Virus record (IMG/VR): IMGVR_UViG_3300047323_000188
Span: 1-20,754 of that record
From: a virus
Reading direction: 5' to 3' (one strand)
Length of the DNA stretch: 20,754 nt
Shown one piece after another: positions 6,633-13,981 of the stretch (position 1 is its first letter; each line of letters opens with the position of its first letter). The notes under the pieces were generated by a model. That model did no database searches and had not been told where the DNA came from. It worked only from the letters and a program-made list of their open reading frames with translations. The position numbers were made by a program, and so were the translations under genes.

Positions 6633-7136
6633 TTAGAGGCCGAGGGCCGAGCGTTCGGCGGCAGCTTGGTCGACACCGTCGACCACCATCACCATGTTGA
6701 GCGGGTCGATCTCGTACATGACCCGGCCGTCGATCTCCAGCTTGTAGTAGACCAGCTTGATCGCGTGCTTGATTTCAGCCTTGTCGGCTGGTTTCCAGTC
6801 GCCCATGTCGACCTCTTTGATGCCGCCGCGCATGGTCACAATGACCGGCGTGACCACGCCCCGCAGGCCCTTGAAGGCACCGCGAAACACGATGTTGCAG
6901 GCGGTCTGATCGGCCAGGCCGAAGTACTTCAGCGCCTCGCGGCGCACGCCGTTGGTGGTAAACGCCGCTTCCAGCTTTTCCAGGCCCATGGCGATTTCGA
7001 CCGGCGACAACATGCCGCCGCCCTGATAGTCGTCGGTCTTTTGGGTCAGCTTAGGCAGCGACAGGGTCGGCACGTCGCCGGCAAAACTGATGCCGTCGAC
7101 GAACGCATTACAGTTGGAGAGAACTTGAGGAATCAT
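6633..7136 (-). CDS. FII: Major tail tube protein, P2 FII family
   Basis: This 167-aa protein is close to P2 FII (172 aa) and the R-pyocin tube (about 168 aa). It starts MIPQVLSNCNAFVDGISFAG and contains the family's YQGGGMLSPVEIAMGLEKLEA segment, the FRGAFKGLRGVVTPVIVTMRG strand pair, and a C-terminal DPLNMVMVVDGVDQ. Hexameric rings of it stack to form the inner tube that the sheath drives through the envelope. It starts at 7136 after a GGGGG ribosome site, 12 nt after the sheath stop. Confidence 0.93.
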   Translation of the reverse strand: MIPQVLSNCNAFVDGISFAGDVPTLSLPKLTQKTDDYQGGGMLSPVEIAMGLEKLEAAFTTNGVRREALKYFGLADQTACNIVFRGAFKGLRGVVTPVIVTMRGGIKEVDMGDWKPADKAEIKHAIKLVYYKLEIDGRVMYEIDPLNMVMVVDGVDQAAAERSALGL

Positions 7137-7148
7137 CGAACGGCCCCC

Positions 7149-8315
7149 TTAGGCTGCTTCAAGAACTTCGGTCGCCCATTGATCGGTGACTTCGAAGAGG
7201 AAATTCGGGTTTTCCGCCGGCGGCACGTCGGTGAAGCGGATGCGCCAGTAGACTTTGCCCTGCATGATTTGGCTGGCCGTGCTCATTTCGTCGTCCGCGT
7301 AGACTTCGAAATTGATCACCGCGCCCCGGTTTTTCTCGTCGCGCATGAACGCCTGAAGGCCTTCGGTCACGTCCTTGACGTAGGTCTTGGTGATCGAGCG
7401 GTCGACCGCCCACTTGTGCCCGGCCTGCACCGCATCCATGAGGATGTCGCAAGTTCGCACCCGGGTGATGAACGCCCATTTCGGATCGCTGGACAGCGTG
7501 CGGTTGCCCCACAAACGGAAACCGCCGTCACGAATGATCGTGGTGATGTTCGCGTTGTTGAGCAGGTTGGCCCGGCAGGTGGCGTCGCCGTCCAGGTACT
7601 CGACCGGGCGGCTCGTGCCGGTGATACCGACAAACTCCTTGTTCGATGGCGACGCCCAGTAGCCGTACTCGGCATCGGTCCAGGCAAACAGACCTGCCGT
7701 CCACGCCGAGCCCGGTGCATCGACCGTCGCGCTCTCGATCGTGTCCCAGAACTGCACACCCGGATCGACCAGAAACAGGCGCTTACTGCCGAAGTTCAAG
7801 GCGTAGGCCATGGCGGCCTCATCGGTGGTATTCGGTCCGTCGATGATGGCGATCGCGCGCAACTTGCCGGCCAGGGCATCCATGGCGGTGGCCACCGCCT
7901 GCGTCGCCGAATGCCCCGGGGCAATCAACAGTTTTGGCTGGGCGTTGTGCTTGCTCTTGCCGTCCAGCAACGCCTGAAGACCGGTACGCTGGCCATCGGC
8001 AAGAACGCCACCAATGATGGCGGACGTTTGCAGCGCAGCATCCTCGAGCTTGGGCACGCCGACAGCGACGATCACCGCCTTGGCCCGCACGTAAATCGCG
8101 GCCGCCGCCTTGGCGATGGCCGACCCCGCGCCGAACGCCGCGATGGCTTCGCGCTCGGAGGTGATCAGCTTCAGCTCGCCGGCCTTGGCCGTACCGCCGC
8201 CGAGGATGCCCGGGGTGAAGGTGTCGCACAGACCGATGATCGACGATGACGGCAGCGAAATGGTCCGCGCCCCGGTGTCGAGCAGCGTGGTCGTAACGCC
8301 GTGAAAGAAACTCAT
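7149..8315 (-). CDS. FI: Contractile tail sheath protein, P2 FI family
   Basis: A 388-aa protein (P2 FI about 396 aa; R-pyocin sheath about 386 aa). It starts MSFFHGVTTTLLDTGARTIS, the usual sheath N-terminus, and continues with SSIIGLCDTFTPG. The middle has AIAIIDGPNTTDEAAMAYAL. The conserved C-terminal half has RLWGNRTLSSDPKWAFITRV, then DMLxAV-like DILMDAVQAG, and YWRIRFTDVPPAENPNFLFE. The subunits wrap the tube and contract on triggering. It is preceded by TGGAGA as ribosome site within a hairpin-bearing 103-nt gap, the largest intergenic gap in the structural region, which fits separate tuning of this high-copy protein. Confidence 0.95.
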   Translation of the reverse strand: MSFFHGVTTTLLDTGARTISLPSSSIIGLCDTFTPGILGGGTAKAGELKLITSEREAIAAFGAGSAIAKAAAAIYVRAKAVIVAVGVPKLEDAALQTSAIIGGVLADGQRTGLQALLDGKSKHNAQPKLLIAPGHSATQAVATAMDALAGKLRAIAIIDGPNTTDEAAMAYALNFGSKRLFLVDPGVQFWDTIESATVDAPGSAWTAGLFAWTDAEYGYWASPSNKEFVGITGTSRPVEYLDGDATCRANLLNNANITTIIRDGGFRLWGNRTLSSDPKWAFITRVRTCDILMDAVQAGHKWAVDRSITKTYVKDVTEGLQAFMRDEKNRGAVINFEVYADDEMSTASQIMQGKVYWRIRFTDVPPAENPNFLFEVTDQWATEVLEAA

Positions 8316-8330
8316 AAAGGCAATCTCCAG

Positions 8331-8359
8331 AAACGAGAAAGCCCCGCATAAGCGAGGCT
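8331..8359 (-). terminator. Hairpin just upstream of the sheath gene
   Basis: On the minus strand AGCCTCGC, loop TTAT, GCGGGGCT (8-bp stem with one U-G pair) is followed by TTCTCGTTT and then the sheath ribosome site CTGGAGA. The T-run is interrupted, so termination would be inefficient. The downstream TTTCTGGAGAT is shared with the hairpin element ahead of the capsid gene. Confidence 0.45.
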
Positions 8360-8374
8360 GTGAGGGATGTTCGT

Positions 8375-8386
8375 GTTACGCGTAAC
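8375..8386. repeat. Perfect 12-bp palindrome GTTACGCGTAAC between two hairpins
   Basis: GTTACGCGTAAC reads the same on both strands and lies in the gap between the fibre chaperone and the sheath gene, between the two hairpins. It might be a protein-binding site, but I see no promoter elements around it. Confidence 0.35.
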
Positions 8387-8390
8387 GGAA

Positions 8391-8420
8391 AAGAAAACGC
8401 CCCGTCAGTGCGGGGCGTTT
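8391..8420. terminator. Strong hairpin terminator after the fibre chaperone gene
   Basis: AAACGCCCCG and CGGGGCGTTT pair over 10 bp around the 6-nt loop TCAGTG (plus-strand reading). On the minus strand the stem is followed by TTTTCTTTT. It overlaps the stop codon (8419-8421) of the fibre chaperone gene. This is the best intrinsic terminator in the window and, with A and T on both flanks, may work both ways. It separates the fibre genes from the sheath/tube genes. Confidence 0.75.
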
Positions 8421-9009
8421 ATTGCGGCTGGATATCCGGCTCAGTATCCGGGTCCGGATCATGCGGCAGAACGGGTGGCGGCGCTTGAACGGGCCAGCCA
8501 CCGGACAACACCTCATCAGAAAACTCGCCCGCTTCAATCAGTTCAAGCAACGTTTTCTCACGATCAAAGCAGGCTTGTACATGGGCACGCACAGCCGATG
8601 AAACCTCCAAAATCTGCGCAGCGTCGAGGTCGACGAAGCCGGAGGCGGTCTTGAAGTTGCAGCGATAACCGGCGTCGATCAGGGCTGACACGGCCATACC
8701 GGCAATCAGCGACTGACTGTCACGGGTCGTATCAATCGATAGGCCGTCAACAATGACGCCACCCCCCTCACGGCGGTAGCGCTCATCAGCGATTAACTGC
8801 TTCAGTTCGCCAACCGTGCGGATGGGGTCGGCCGGCGGGGAGAACGACCAGTCATCGCCATCCTGAACGGCAACCCAGCCAATAGCCGGCGCAACACCCT
8901 CCGGCACCGGAACCCAGACAAACACCGCCGGAAACATTTTCGAGATGTCGCCGGCAAGGCTTTTAAGCTCGCGCACAACACCTTCATAAACCCATGCGTA
9001 AAGCTTCAT
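8419..9009 (-). CDS. Tail fibre-associated protein with DUF4376 domain (probable fibre assembly chaperone)
   Basis: A 196-aa protein. The N-terminal half (MKLYAWVYEGVVRELKSLAG, WVPVPEGVAPAIGW) resembles small tail fibre assembly proteins. Residues about 75-170 carry a DUF4376-like pattern: DERYRREGGGVIVDGLSIDT, then TTRDSQSLIAGM and ILEVSSAVRAHVQACFDRE. The C-terminus is Pro/Asp-rich (HDPDPDTEPD). It starts at 9009, overlapping the fibre stop by 4 nt, the position of fibre assembly genes in P2-like phages and R-pyocins. Such proteins are thought to help fold or attach the fibre tip; here that is inferred from position and family. Confidence 0.75.
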   Translation of the reverse strand: MKLYAWVYEGVVRELKSLAGDISKMFPAVFVWVPVPEGVAPAIGWVAVQDGDDWSFSPPADPIRTVGELKQLIADERYRREGGGVIVDGLSIDTTRDSQSLIAGMAVSALIDAGYRCNFKTASGFVDLDAAQILEVSSAVRAHVQACFDREKTLLELIEAGEFSDEVLSGGWPVQAPPPVLPHDPDPDTEPDIQPQ

Positions 9010-10787
9010 GCGTACTCCTCCAGCAACGCCACACCTTTAGATCCAGCAGCGCCGGGTCTGGCCGCCGTACTCGGGCCAGCATGCACACCGCTTGCACCAG
9101 CGCCGTATCCCGATCCCGGTTGAGCCGACGAAGCAGCGGGCCCCCCAGAGCCGAACGGCGAGCTACCCCCCACCCCCGGAAGAATGGAGTTGGCGACCGA
9201 CGTCCCTCCCTCCCCGCACATGCCAGCGCTATTGATAATGCTGCCACCCCAAGCCACAGGCCCAGGCAACCCGGCCCCCCATAGCGACGACGACGTGACC
9301 GCGGCTGTAGTCGGCAGCGCTGAAGCGCCACCACCCGGGCAACCCATAAGCGCACCAAACGACGTCATACCGCCCGACTGACCAGCTCCACCGGCAACAC
9401 CAGCCAATCCACCATCGCCAATGGTCACGAGAACACCCGCGCCAACTTCATCAGCAGTAAACCAGCCCTCGGCCCAACTCCCCGAAGCACCGCCACCGCT
9501 GGCCGAGTTGCTGCCCGATCCCGTCGCTGGCGTTCCGCTGCTCCCTCCGCCGCCGCCGATCGCCCGCACTCGAACGAACTTCATGCCGGGAGTTGGCACG
9601 TACTGCGATGTCGCCTTGATGGCCTGCTTTCCAACCAGACGCCCGGTGCGCGCGGCCAGCATGGCGATATCGATGCTTCCCTGATTGATCGGCGCGTTCC
9701 AGGCCTTGATGCACCACATCACCGCCAAGTTGCGCGGGCGTGCTTCATTGCCGCCCGAGGCATTCAAGTAACTGCCAAAGTTTGAATTTCCAGACAGCGA
9801 ACCGTTATCGGCACCAATACCGCCGGCATTGGTGCCGCCGGTGTTTCCAAAAACCGGAACACGACTAAAGGTATGGGTGTGAGCTTCGTTCTGCCCAAGC
9901 TGGTAGGTGCCGATTCCACGGCCCGCATCGATACCGCGACCATGATCCCAGCCGCGCAGGAACTCGCCACGCGATTCCGGCAGACGGAAATTGCCGGCGC
10001 CTTCATCACCCTTGTTGAACGTAGTTCCCAGATAAGCCGCAAGATCCGGATAGAGCGCGATACTTTTGACGCTACCGTCCAGCTCAAGAAAGCCCGGCGC
10101 TGCTGTACCAGTAGGAAACGCCACGGTGGCACCCACCGGCAACGCCGAGGCCTGGGCAATCATCGCCTCGATTTGGGTCTTAGTGTAGCTGTCCGTGATG
10201 CCCATCCCGGCCAGCGTGCTCGGGTTATCACCCGATACCACAACCCCCCGATCGTTGGTCTTGACCCGAGTCCATTCGCCGGGCGTCTTGTTCTTCGGCA
10301 GCACTTCCAGAATGGCCGCATCGACGTAGGCTCGCGAGGCCAACACAATCGCCGGATCGATCTTGAGGGTGATGTTGCCGGTGCTGGTGACGATGAAGTT
10401 CATCCGCACGATTTGTGTGCGGCCCGAGCCTTGCGACAGGATCGGCTTGAAGCTCGGCGCACAGTTGGCCACCGCCACCAGATCGCCGTCCGCGTCGTAC
10501 AGGCCGATTTCGCGAATCCACTTACCGCCCTCATCCGCCGGAATAATCTGCTCGGCGATCAGCACCGCCGGGTTGATCGGATCAATCTTGAGCTGATTCA
10601 GCGGCCGGCGCCGCCATTCGTTGATTAGGGAGGTTTGCGCGGCATTGGGGATCGGGTCGGTGTTGTTGGCATCGCCCACGCCCATTTCGGTGATCTTCCA
10701 GGGAATGCCGAGCGCGTCGGCGTTCGCCTGCTTGGCCATGCCCACGTTCGTGAGGATGGCGAAAAACTGGGAATTCACATCAATCAT
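9006..10787 (-). CDS. H: Tail fibre protein, P2 gpH-like N-terminus, collar domain and glycine-rich tip
   Basis: A 593-aa protein. Residues 1-160 match the DUF3751/gpH baseplate-attachment domain (FFAILTNVGMAKQANADALG, GKWIREIGLYDADGDLVAVA). Residues about 215-365 are a phage tail collar domain: VGATVAFPTGTAAPGFLELD, NFRLPESRGEFLRGWDHG, EAHTHTF, and NEARPRNLAVMWCIKA. Residues about 403-593 are a Gly/Ser/Ala-rich region beginning FVRVRAIGGGGGSSG and ending GVALLEEYA. This resembles glycine-rich receptor-binding tips. The N-terminus would dock on gpI; the tip would contact the host surface. The fibre is short, with no long shaft repeats. Its start overlaps gpI by 8 nt. Confidence 0.88.
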   Translation of the reverse strand: MIDVNSQFFAILTNVGMAKQANADALGIPWKITEMGVGDANNTDPIPNAAQTSLINEWRRRPLNQLKIDPINPAVLIAEQIIPADEGGKWIREIGLYDADGDLVAVANCAPSFKPILSQGSGRTQIVRMNFIVTSTGNITLKIDPAIVLASRAYVDAAILEVLPKNKTPGEWTRVKTNDRGVVVSGDNPSTLAGMGITDSYTKTQIEAMIAQASALPVGATVAFPTGTAAPGFLELDGSVKSIALYPDLAAYLGTTFNKGDEGAGNFRLPESRGEFLRGWDHGRGIDAGRGIGTYQLGQNEAHTHTFSRVPVFGNTGGTNAGGIGADNGSLSGNSNFGSYLNASGGNEARPRNLAVMWCIKAWNAPINQGSIDIAMLAARTGRLVGKQAIKATSQYVPTPGMKFVRVRAIGGGGGSSGTPATGSGSNSASGGGASGSWAEGWFTADEVGAGVLVTIGDGGLAGVAGGAGQSGGMTSFGALMGCPGGGASALPTTAAVTSSSLWGAGLPGPVAWGGSIINSAGMCGEGGTSVANSILPGVGGSSPFGSGGPAASSAQPGSGYGAGASGVHAGPSTAARPGAAGSKGVALLEEYA

Positions 10788-11388
10788 GGTAAACGTCCAG
10801 AGTGTCTATGGAGTGTTCGCGCCCCACCACGCCGAAGCGGCCCGTGACCTCAATGTCACGCATCACCGGCGGGTAAACGTCGATTTCGTCGCCTTCGTAC
10901 AGGGCGACACTGATGTTCAGATTGCCTTGGGTTTCGAGGCTGATCGCCAGCCCGGTCAGGTGCCGGGTGACCGGCTTGGCGTCGTCGATCAGGCGCTCCA
11001 GCTCCTGATACATTTCCTCGGTAATCCCGGTATCTAGAACGCCAACCTTCAACGCGAAGGTGCCCGGCTCGCCTTTGGGCACCGTGTTGAACCACTCGAC
11101 GATTTCAATCAGGTAGCCCAGGGGCTCGACCACCCGACGCAAGGCGCCGATGGTGCCCTTGTGGGCATGGATGTAATACGACGCCTTGATGGCGGCGCGC
11201 TTGGTCGCTTCGGGCCACCGGTAATCCCAGCGATCCACCGACCACGCCCATGCCAGATGGGGCAGCAGATGCACCGGACAGGTATCGGCGTTGTAGAGCG
11301 TGCGTAGCGGGACAATTGTGCGCTCGTAAAACGTCGCCTCCAGGGCGCGCTCCAGTTGCGTGCTATTGCTGGGCAGCAGACTCCTCAT
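10780..11388 (-). CDS. I: Baseplate protein I (P2 gpI family, tail protein I)
   Basis: A 202-aa protein (P2 gpI about 176 aa). Typical features are the start MRSLLPSNSTQLERALEATF, then CPVHLLPHLAWAWSVDRWDY, RAAIKASYYIHAHKGTIGAL and RRVVEPLGYLIEIVEWF. GpI links the wedge (J) to the tail fibre (H), and the gene lies between them with overlaps of 4 nt and 8 nt. The C-terminal 40 residues, with the motif EVTGRFGVVGREHSID, are longer than in P2 and may be adapted to this fibre. Confidence 0.9.
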   Translation of the reverse strand: MRSLLPSNSTQLERALEATFYERTIVPLRTLYNADTCPVHLLPHLAWAWSVDRWDYRWPEATKRAAIKASYYIHAHKGTIGALRRVVEPLGYLIEIVEWFNTVPKGEPGTFALKVGVLDTGITEEMYQELERLIDDAKPVTRHLTGLAISLETQGNLNISVALYEGDEIDVYPPVMRDIEVTGRFGVVGREHSIDTLDVYHD

Positions 11389-12272
11389 GTCGCCCCCGCC
11401 ATCGTCACGCTATAGTCGAAGCACCAGGCCGCCTGCGCCTTGGTCGGGGCCAGGTCGACCCAGCCGGGCAACTCGACCCGGGAAACGCCGGCAACGTGTA
11501 ACTGAGCGTCAATCGCCGACCGCGCCACCTCAACTCCCAATCGCTTGCGCGGGTTGACCCAGGCCGCCAGTCGCTTGATGGCCTCGGCCAAACTGGCATC
11601 CCCCTCAGGCCCGGCGCTGCTCATGTGCAAAATGGCGTCGATGCGGTAGCGGATAATCTCCGCACTCTGCACCGTCACCCAGTCGGTCAGCGGCCGCACA
11701 TCTTCATCATTCAGCGCCGTGTCCACGACGGCCAACAACTCAGGGCCGGCCTCGCCTTCCCCCTCCGAACTCAGCACCGTGACCGTAACGCAGCACGGGG
11801 CCGGGCTTTCCGCCGTGGCATCCGCCACCAACCCCGACGCGTTACGTGAATGCAGGATGTAGCTGTTACGCGGGCCGGCCGTGGTCAACCCTTCAAACGC
11901 CAACTGGATGCGCTCGCGAAACGGATCGTCCTTTTCCTTGATCTCCGGTACCGGCGGCACCGCTGTCAGATCCTCGGCCTGAATCACCAAGCGCTTCAGA
12001 TTGACGTTGGCCCCCAACTGATCGAGGTCACTGCCAATGGCATGAGCCAGTAACAGCGCCTTGGCGCCGTCGTTGACTCGGGCGCGGTTCCCGACCTTGA
12101 TGTAAGCCCCGACCTCGATCACCTTGGTGACCGGGTCGCTTTCCAGCATCGCAGTCCAGTTGCTCCCCATGTAGCTGCGAAAGACGCCCAGCCCTTCCTC
12201 ATAGGTTGCCTCAAAGTCCAGCGGCTCCAGCACATCCGGTGCCGGGAGGGCCGACAGATCCAGCAGACTCAT
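11385..12272 (-). CDS. J: Baseplate wedge protein J (P2 gpJ family)
   Basis: A 295-aa protein (P2 gpJ about 302 aa). Family features include LSALPAPDVLEPLDFEATYE, LLAHAIGSDLDQLGANVNLK, and FRERIQLAFEGLTTAGPRNS leading into the Y.L.S..A...V.DA stretch. The C-terminus has GWVDLAPTKAQAAWCFDYSV. GpJ forms the baseplate wedge with W and I. It overlaps W by 4 nt and I by 4 nt, suggesting coupled, stoichiometric translation. Confidence 0.93.
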   Translation of the reverse strand: MSLLDLSALPAPDVLEPLDFEATYEEGLGVFRSYMGSNWTAMLESDPVTKVIEVGAYIKVGNRARVNDGAKALLLAHAIGSDLDQLGANVNLKRLVIQAEDLTAVPPVPEIKEKDDPFRERIQLAFEGLTTAGPRNSYILHSRNASGLVADATAESPAPCCVTVTVLSSEGEGEAGPELLAVVDTALNDEDVRPLTDWVTVQSAEIIRYRIDAILHMSSAGPEGDASLAEAIKRLAAWVNPRKRLGVEVARSAIDAQLHVAGVSRVELPGWVDLAPTKAQAAWCFDYSVTMAGAT

Positions 12273-12595
12273 ACGCTGACCTCCACAAGAAAGCTGTCAC
12301 CGAGGTAGTCGCCGGCAATGCTCAGATTGATTTGCCCGTCCAGCACCGACAGCACGCGTACGCGCTCCAGTTTCAGCCGCGACTCCCAGCGCTCCAGGGC
12401 ACGGATGGCTTCCGCTTGCACGGAGCTTTTCCAACCCTCATTGACGGGCAAGTCCACGTAGGAGCGAACCTTGCTGCCGTACTCCGGCCGATGCCGGCGG
12501 CTGCCCAGAGACGTGCCCAGGACGTCACCCATGGACTGGCGCAGATGCTCGATGCCGGAAATGGGCTGGCCGGTATGGCGATCCATTCCGATCAT
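12269..12595 (-). CDS. W: Baseplate protein W (P2 gpW / gp25-like)
   Basis: A 108-aa protein (P2 gpW about 115 aa; T4 gp25-like fold). The start MIGMDRHTGQPISGIEHLRQ aligns with P2 gpW. The gp25 core follows: SMGDVLGTSLGSRRHRPEYG, with the conserved SR and EYGS of the sheath-initiating EPR-type motif (here RPEYG). I chose the ATG at 12595 because AAGGAG lies 8 nt upstream; the frame extends to an ATG at 12601 and a GTG at 12604 that would sit on the ribosome site. It acts as the wedge-sheath initiator in contractile tails and overlaps J. Confidence 0.88.
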   Translation of the reverse strand: MIGMDRHTGQPISGIEHLRQSMGDVLGTSLGSRRHRPEYGSKVRSYVDLPVNEGWKSSVQAEAIRALERWESRLKLERVRVLSVLDGQINLSIAGDYLGDSFLVEVSV

Positions 12596-12600
12596 CGACA

Positions 12601-12816
12601 TCACTCCTTCGGCGGCTCAATCTCGGGATGGGCCTTCAGGTACGCGATGGCTTGCTCATCAGAAACGGACACCTCGATACACCCCTTGGCCACCGACAGC
12701 GTGCGATCGCTGCCTGGAATGATCAGGGTGCGCGACGTGTACACCTTGTCGCGAAAGGTCAGCAGCAGATCCGCCGACGACTGCTCGGCGGCCGGCTGTT
12801 CAGTGGTCTTGGCCAT
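12601..12816 (-). CDS. Small protein of unknown function between V and W
   Basis: A 71-aa protein from MAKTTEQPAAEQ (ATG at 12816, TGGAGA upstream); the in-frame ATG at 12831 belongs to the upstream hairpin element. It is acidic at both ends, with a middle beta-like segment (LLLTFRDKVYTSRTLIIPG) and a helix (SVSDEQAIAYLKAHPEIE). I do not recognise a family. The YLKAHPE ending is reminiscent of small Mu-type phage proteins, but I would not assign it. It is co-transcribed with, and closely abuts, W. I do not recall a gene between V and W in P2 or R-pyocins. It could be a small baseplate accessory or a moron. Confidence 0.65.
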   Translation of the reverse strand: MAKTTEQPAAEQSSADLLLTFRDKVYTSRTLIIPGSDRTLSVAKGCIEVSVSDEQAIAYLKAHPEIEPPKE

Positions 12817-12831
12817 GTTTTCTCCAGGCAT

Positions 12832-12853
12832 AAAAAACCCGCACTGGGCGGGC
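12832..12853 (-). terminator. Hairpin with 6-T run between spike gene V and the 71-aa gene
   Basis: On the minus strand GCCCGC, loop CCAGT, GCGGGT is followed by six T, then ATGCCTGGAG, which holds the ribosome site of the next gene. It lies between the V stop (12870) and the start at 12816. It has the same stem-loop pattern as the hairpins at 2527-2552 and 15974-15996. Confidence 0.6.
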
Positions 12854-12869
12854 TGTTTGGAATTGTTGA

Positions 12870-13475
12870 TTAGTGCGTGTGATGGTTGTCGCTGGATCCA
12901 GCAGCGAGGATCGAGGCGCCACCGGTGATGTTCTGCGTTACGTGTAACGTGCCGTCGACTTCCACCGCTGCGACCAACTTGATCACGGCCGATGTGACCG
13001 TCATAGAATCGGGCGTCAGTGCGGCCTCGGTGCCGCCGACCTTCACCGTCACGGCGTTATCCGTCACGGCGACTTCGGTGCTGCCGACCTTGATCGTCAC
13101 CGTCCCGGTGGGCAACGTGATGGTGTAGGTCTTGGCCTGCCAGTCGTAGATCAGCGAGCCACCATCATCAAAGCGCCAGACTTCCACATGATCGCGGTTG
13201 TCCGGCTGGGCGCCGGCATTGCCGTACAACCCCGGGATAAAGGTGCCCATGCCGGCCTGCCCGCTGGGGTTGAACAACACGCCTTGCTCGCCCAGACTCG
13301 GTGCGCGCCAGTGTCGCGCCTTGCCGGCTGCGAGGCTGTGCCAGCGCACCCAGGCGCTGGTCCATTCGCCATTGGAGACACGGACCATCGCCGCCGCCAG
13401 ATCCACACCGACCACCACGCAAGGCATCAGCATGGCGGCAATCATGCGGTCGTGTTCCGCACTGGCGTAACTCAC
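12870..13475 (-). CDS. V: Baseplate spike protein V (P2 gpV family)
   Basis: A 201-aa protein (P2 gpV about 211 aa). Residues 1-110 form the OB-fold region, with VRVSNGEWTSAWVRWHSLAA, EQGVLFNPSGQ and GTFIPGLYGN. Residues about 115-180 contain short beta repeats (TVTIKVGSTEVAVTD, then AVTVKVGGTEAALTP) that build the triple-stranded beta-helix. The protein ends SSDNHHTH, where His199-x-His201 is the metal-binding HxH of iron-tipped spikes. It pierces the outer membrane on sheath contraction. The start overlaps the tail-terminator-like gene by 4 nt. It is the first P2-type gene after the lambda-type head block. Confidence 0.93.
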   Translation of the reverse strand: MSYASAEHDRMIAAMLMPCVVVGVDLAAAMVRVSNGEWTSAWVRWHSLAAGKARHWRAPSLGEQGVLFNPSGQAGMGTFIPGLYGNAGAQPDNRDHVEVWRFDDGGSLIYDWQAKTYTITLPTGTVTIKVGSTEVAVTDNAVTVKVGGTEAALTPDSMTVTSAVIKLVAAVEVDGTLHVTQNITGGASILAAGSSDNHHTH

Positions 13476-13981
13476 AGATCCTCCGGATGAACCGGGCCGT
13501 CACCTGGCTCGACATTGATCACCAGCGAGCCCGGCGGTTCGTCTGGCCATGGCCATTCCTCCACGCCCAAATAAATCTGGTGGGTCCACTCAACGAGCCA
13601 GACCACGTAACCGTCGAGCTCTGGCTTGGTCCAGTCCTGTGTGGCCTGAGCGAACTCAGCGGGCTCTACCGCCAAGCCCCAGGTTTGCAGGCGAAGCAAT
13701 ACGGCCAGTTGCGCTGCCAGGTGCGCGGCCTGTTGGCAGTGCTTCGGGCGGATCGGATCAACGATGATCCGTGCTTCGAACCGGCAAATCAGGCTGGTCT
13801 CGCCGGTACCGATATCAACCCCCGGTTCCATTTCCGCCATTTCAATGAACACCACCGGCAATGCGATGCGGTCCTTGATGTTGGGCCACGCCGTTACCGC
13901 TTTGATGCCGGACAGATTGCTCACCAGGTGCTGCTCAATCGCCTGATAAAGCTGGTCCAGACTAAAAGACTCGTCAGACAT
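13472..13981 (-). CDS. Probable tail terminator / tail completion protein
   Basis: A 169-aa protein with an N-terminal helix (LDQLYQAIEQHLVSNLSGIK), then beta strands ALPVVFIEMAEMEPG and RFEARIIVDP, and an Ala-rich helix AAHLAAQLAVLL. This alpha-beta layout and ordering is common among tail terminators of the gpU(lambda)/Gp37-like kind. It sits directly after gpZ, where lambda has U, and before V. Terminators cap the tail tube and connect it to the head. I do not recognise a specific family, so the role is mainly from position and secondary-structure pattern. It overlaps gpZ by 8 nt and V by 4 nt. Confidence 0.6.
   Translation of the reverse strand: MSDESFSLDQLYQAIEQHLVSNLSGIKAVTAWPNIKDRIALPVVFIEMAEMEPGVDIGTGETSLICRFEARIIVDPIRPKHCQQAAHLAAQLAVLLRLQTWGLAVEPAEFAQATQDWTKPELDGYVVWLVEWTHQIYLGVEEWPWPDEPPGSLVINVEPGDGPVHPEDL

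Noticed and set aside
6597-8249. A 550-codon plus-strand frame opposite sheath and tube genes
   Set aside because: Antisense shadow of two well-supported genes, with no domain and no plausible operon partner on that strand.
12937-12948. GTTACGTGTAAC in the spike gene, similar to the palindrome at 8375-8386
   Set aside because: It lies inside coding sequence for the spike, is not a perfect palindrome, and one chance partial match is not evidence of a site.
13010-13110. Tandem-looking DNA repeats in the spike gene
   Set aside because: They are explained by the short beta-repeat protein units (KVGSTEVAVT, KVGGTEAALT) of the beta-helix and are not a CRISPR or mobile repeat.
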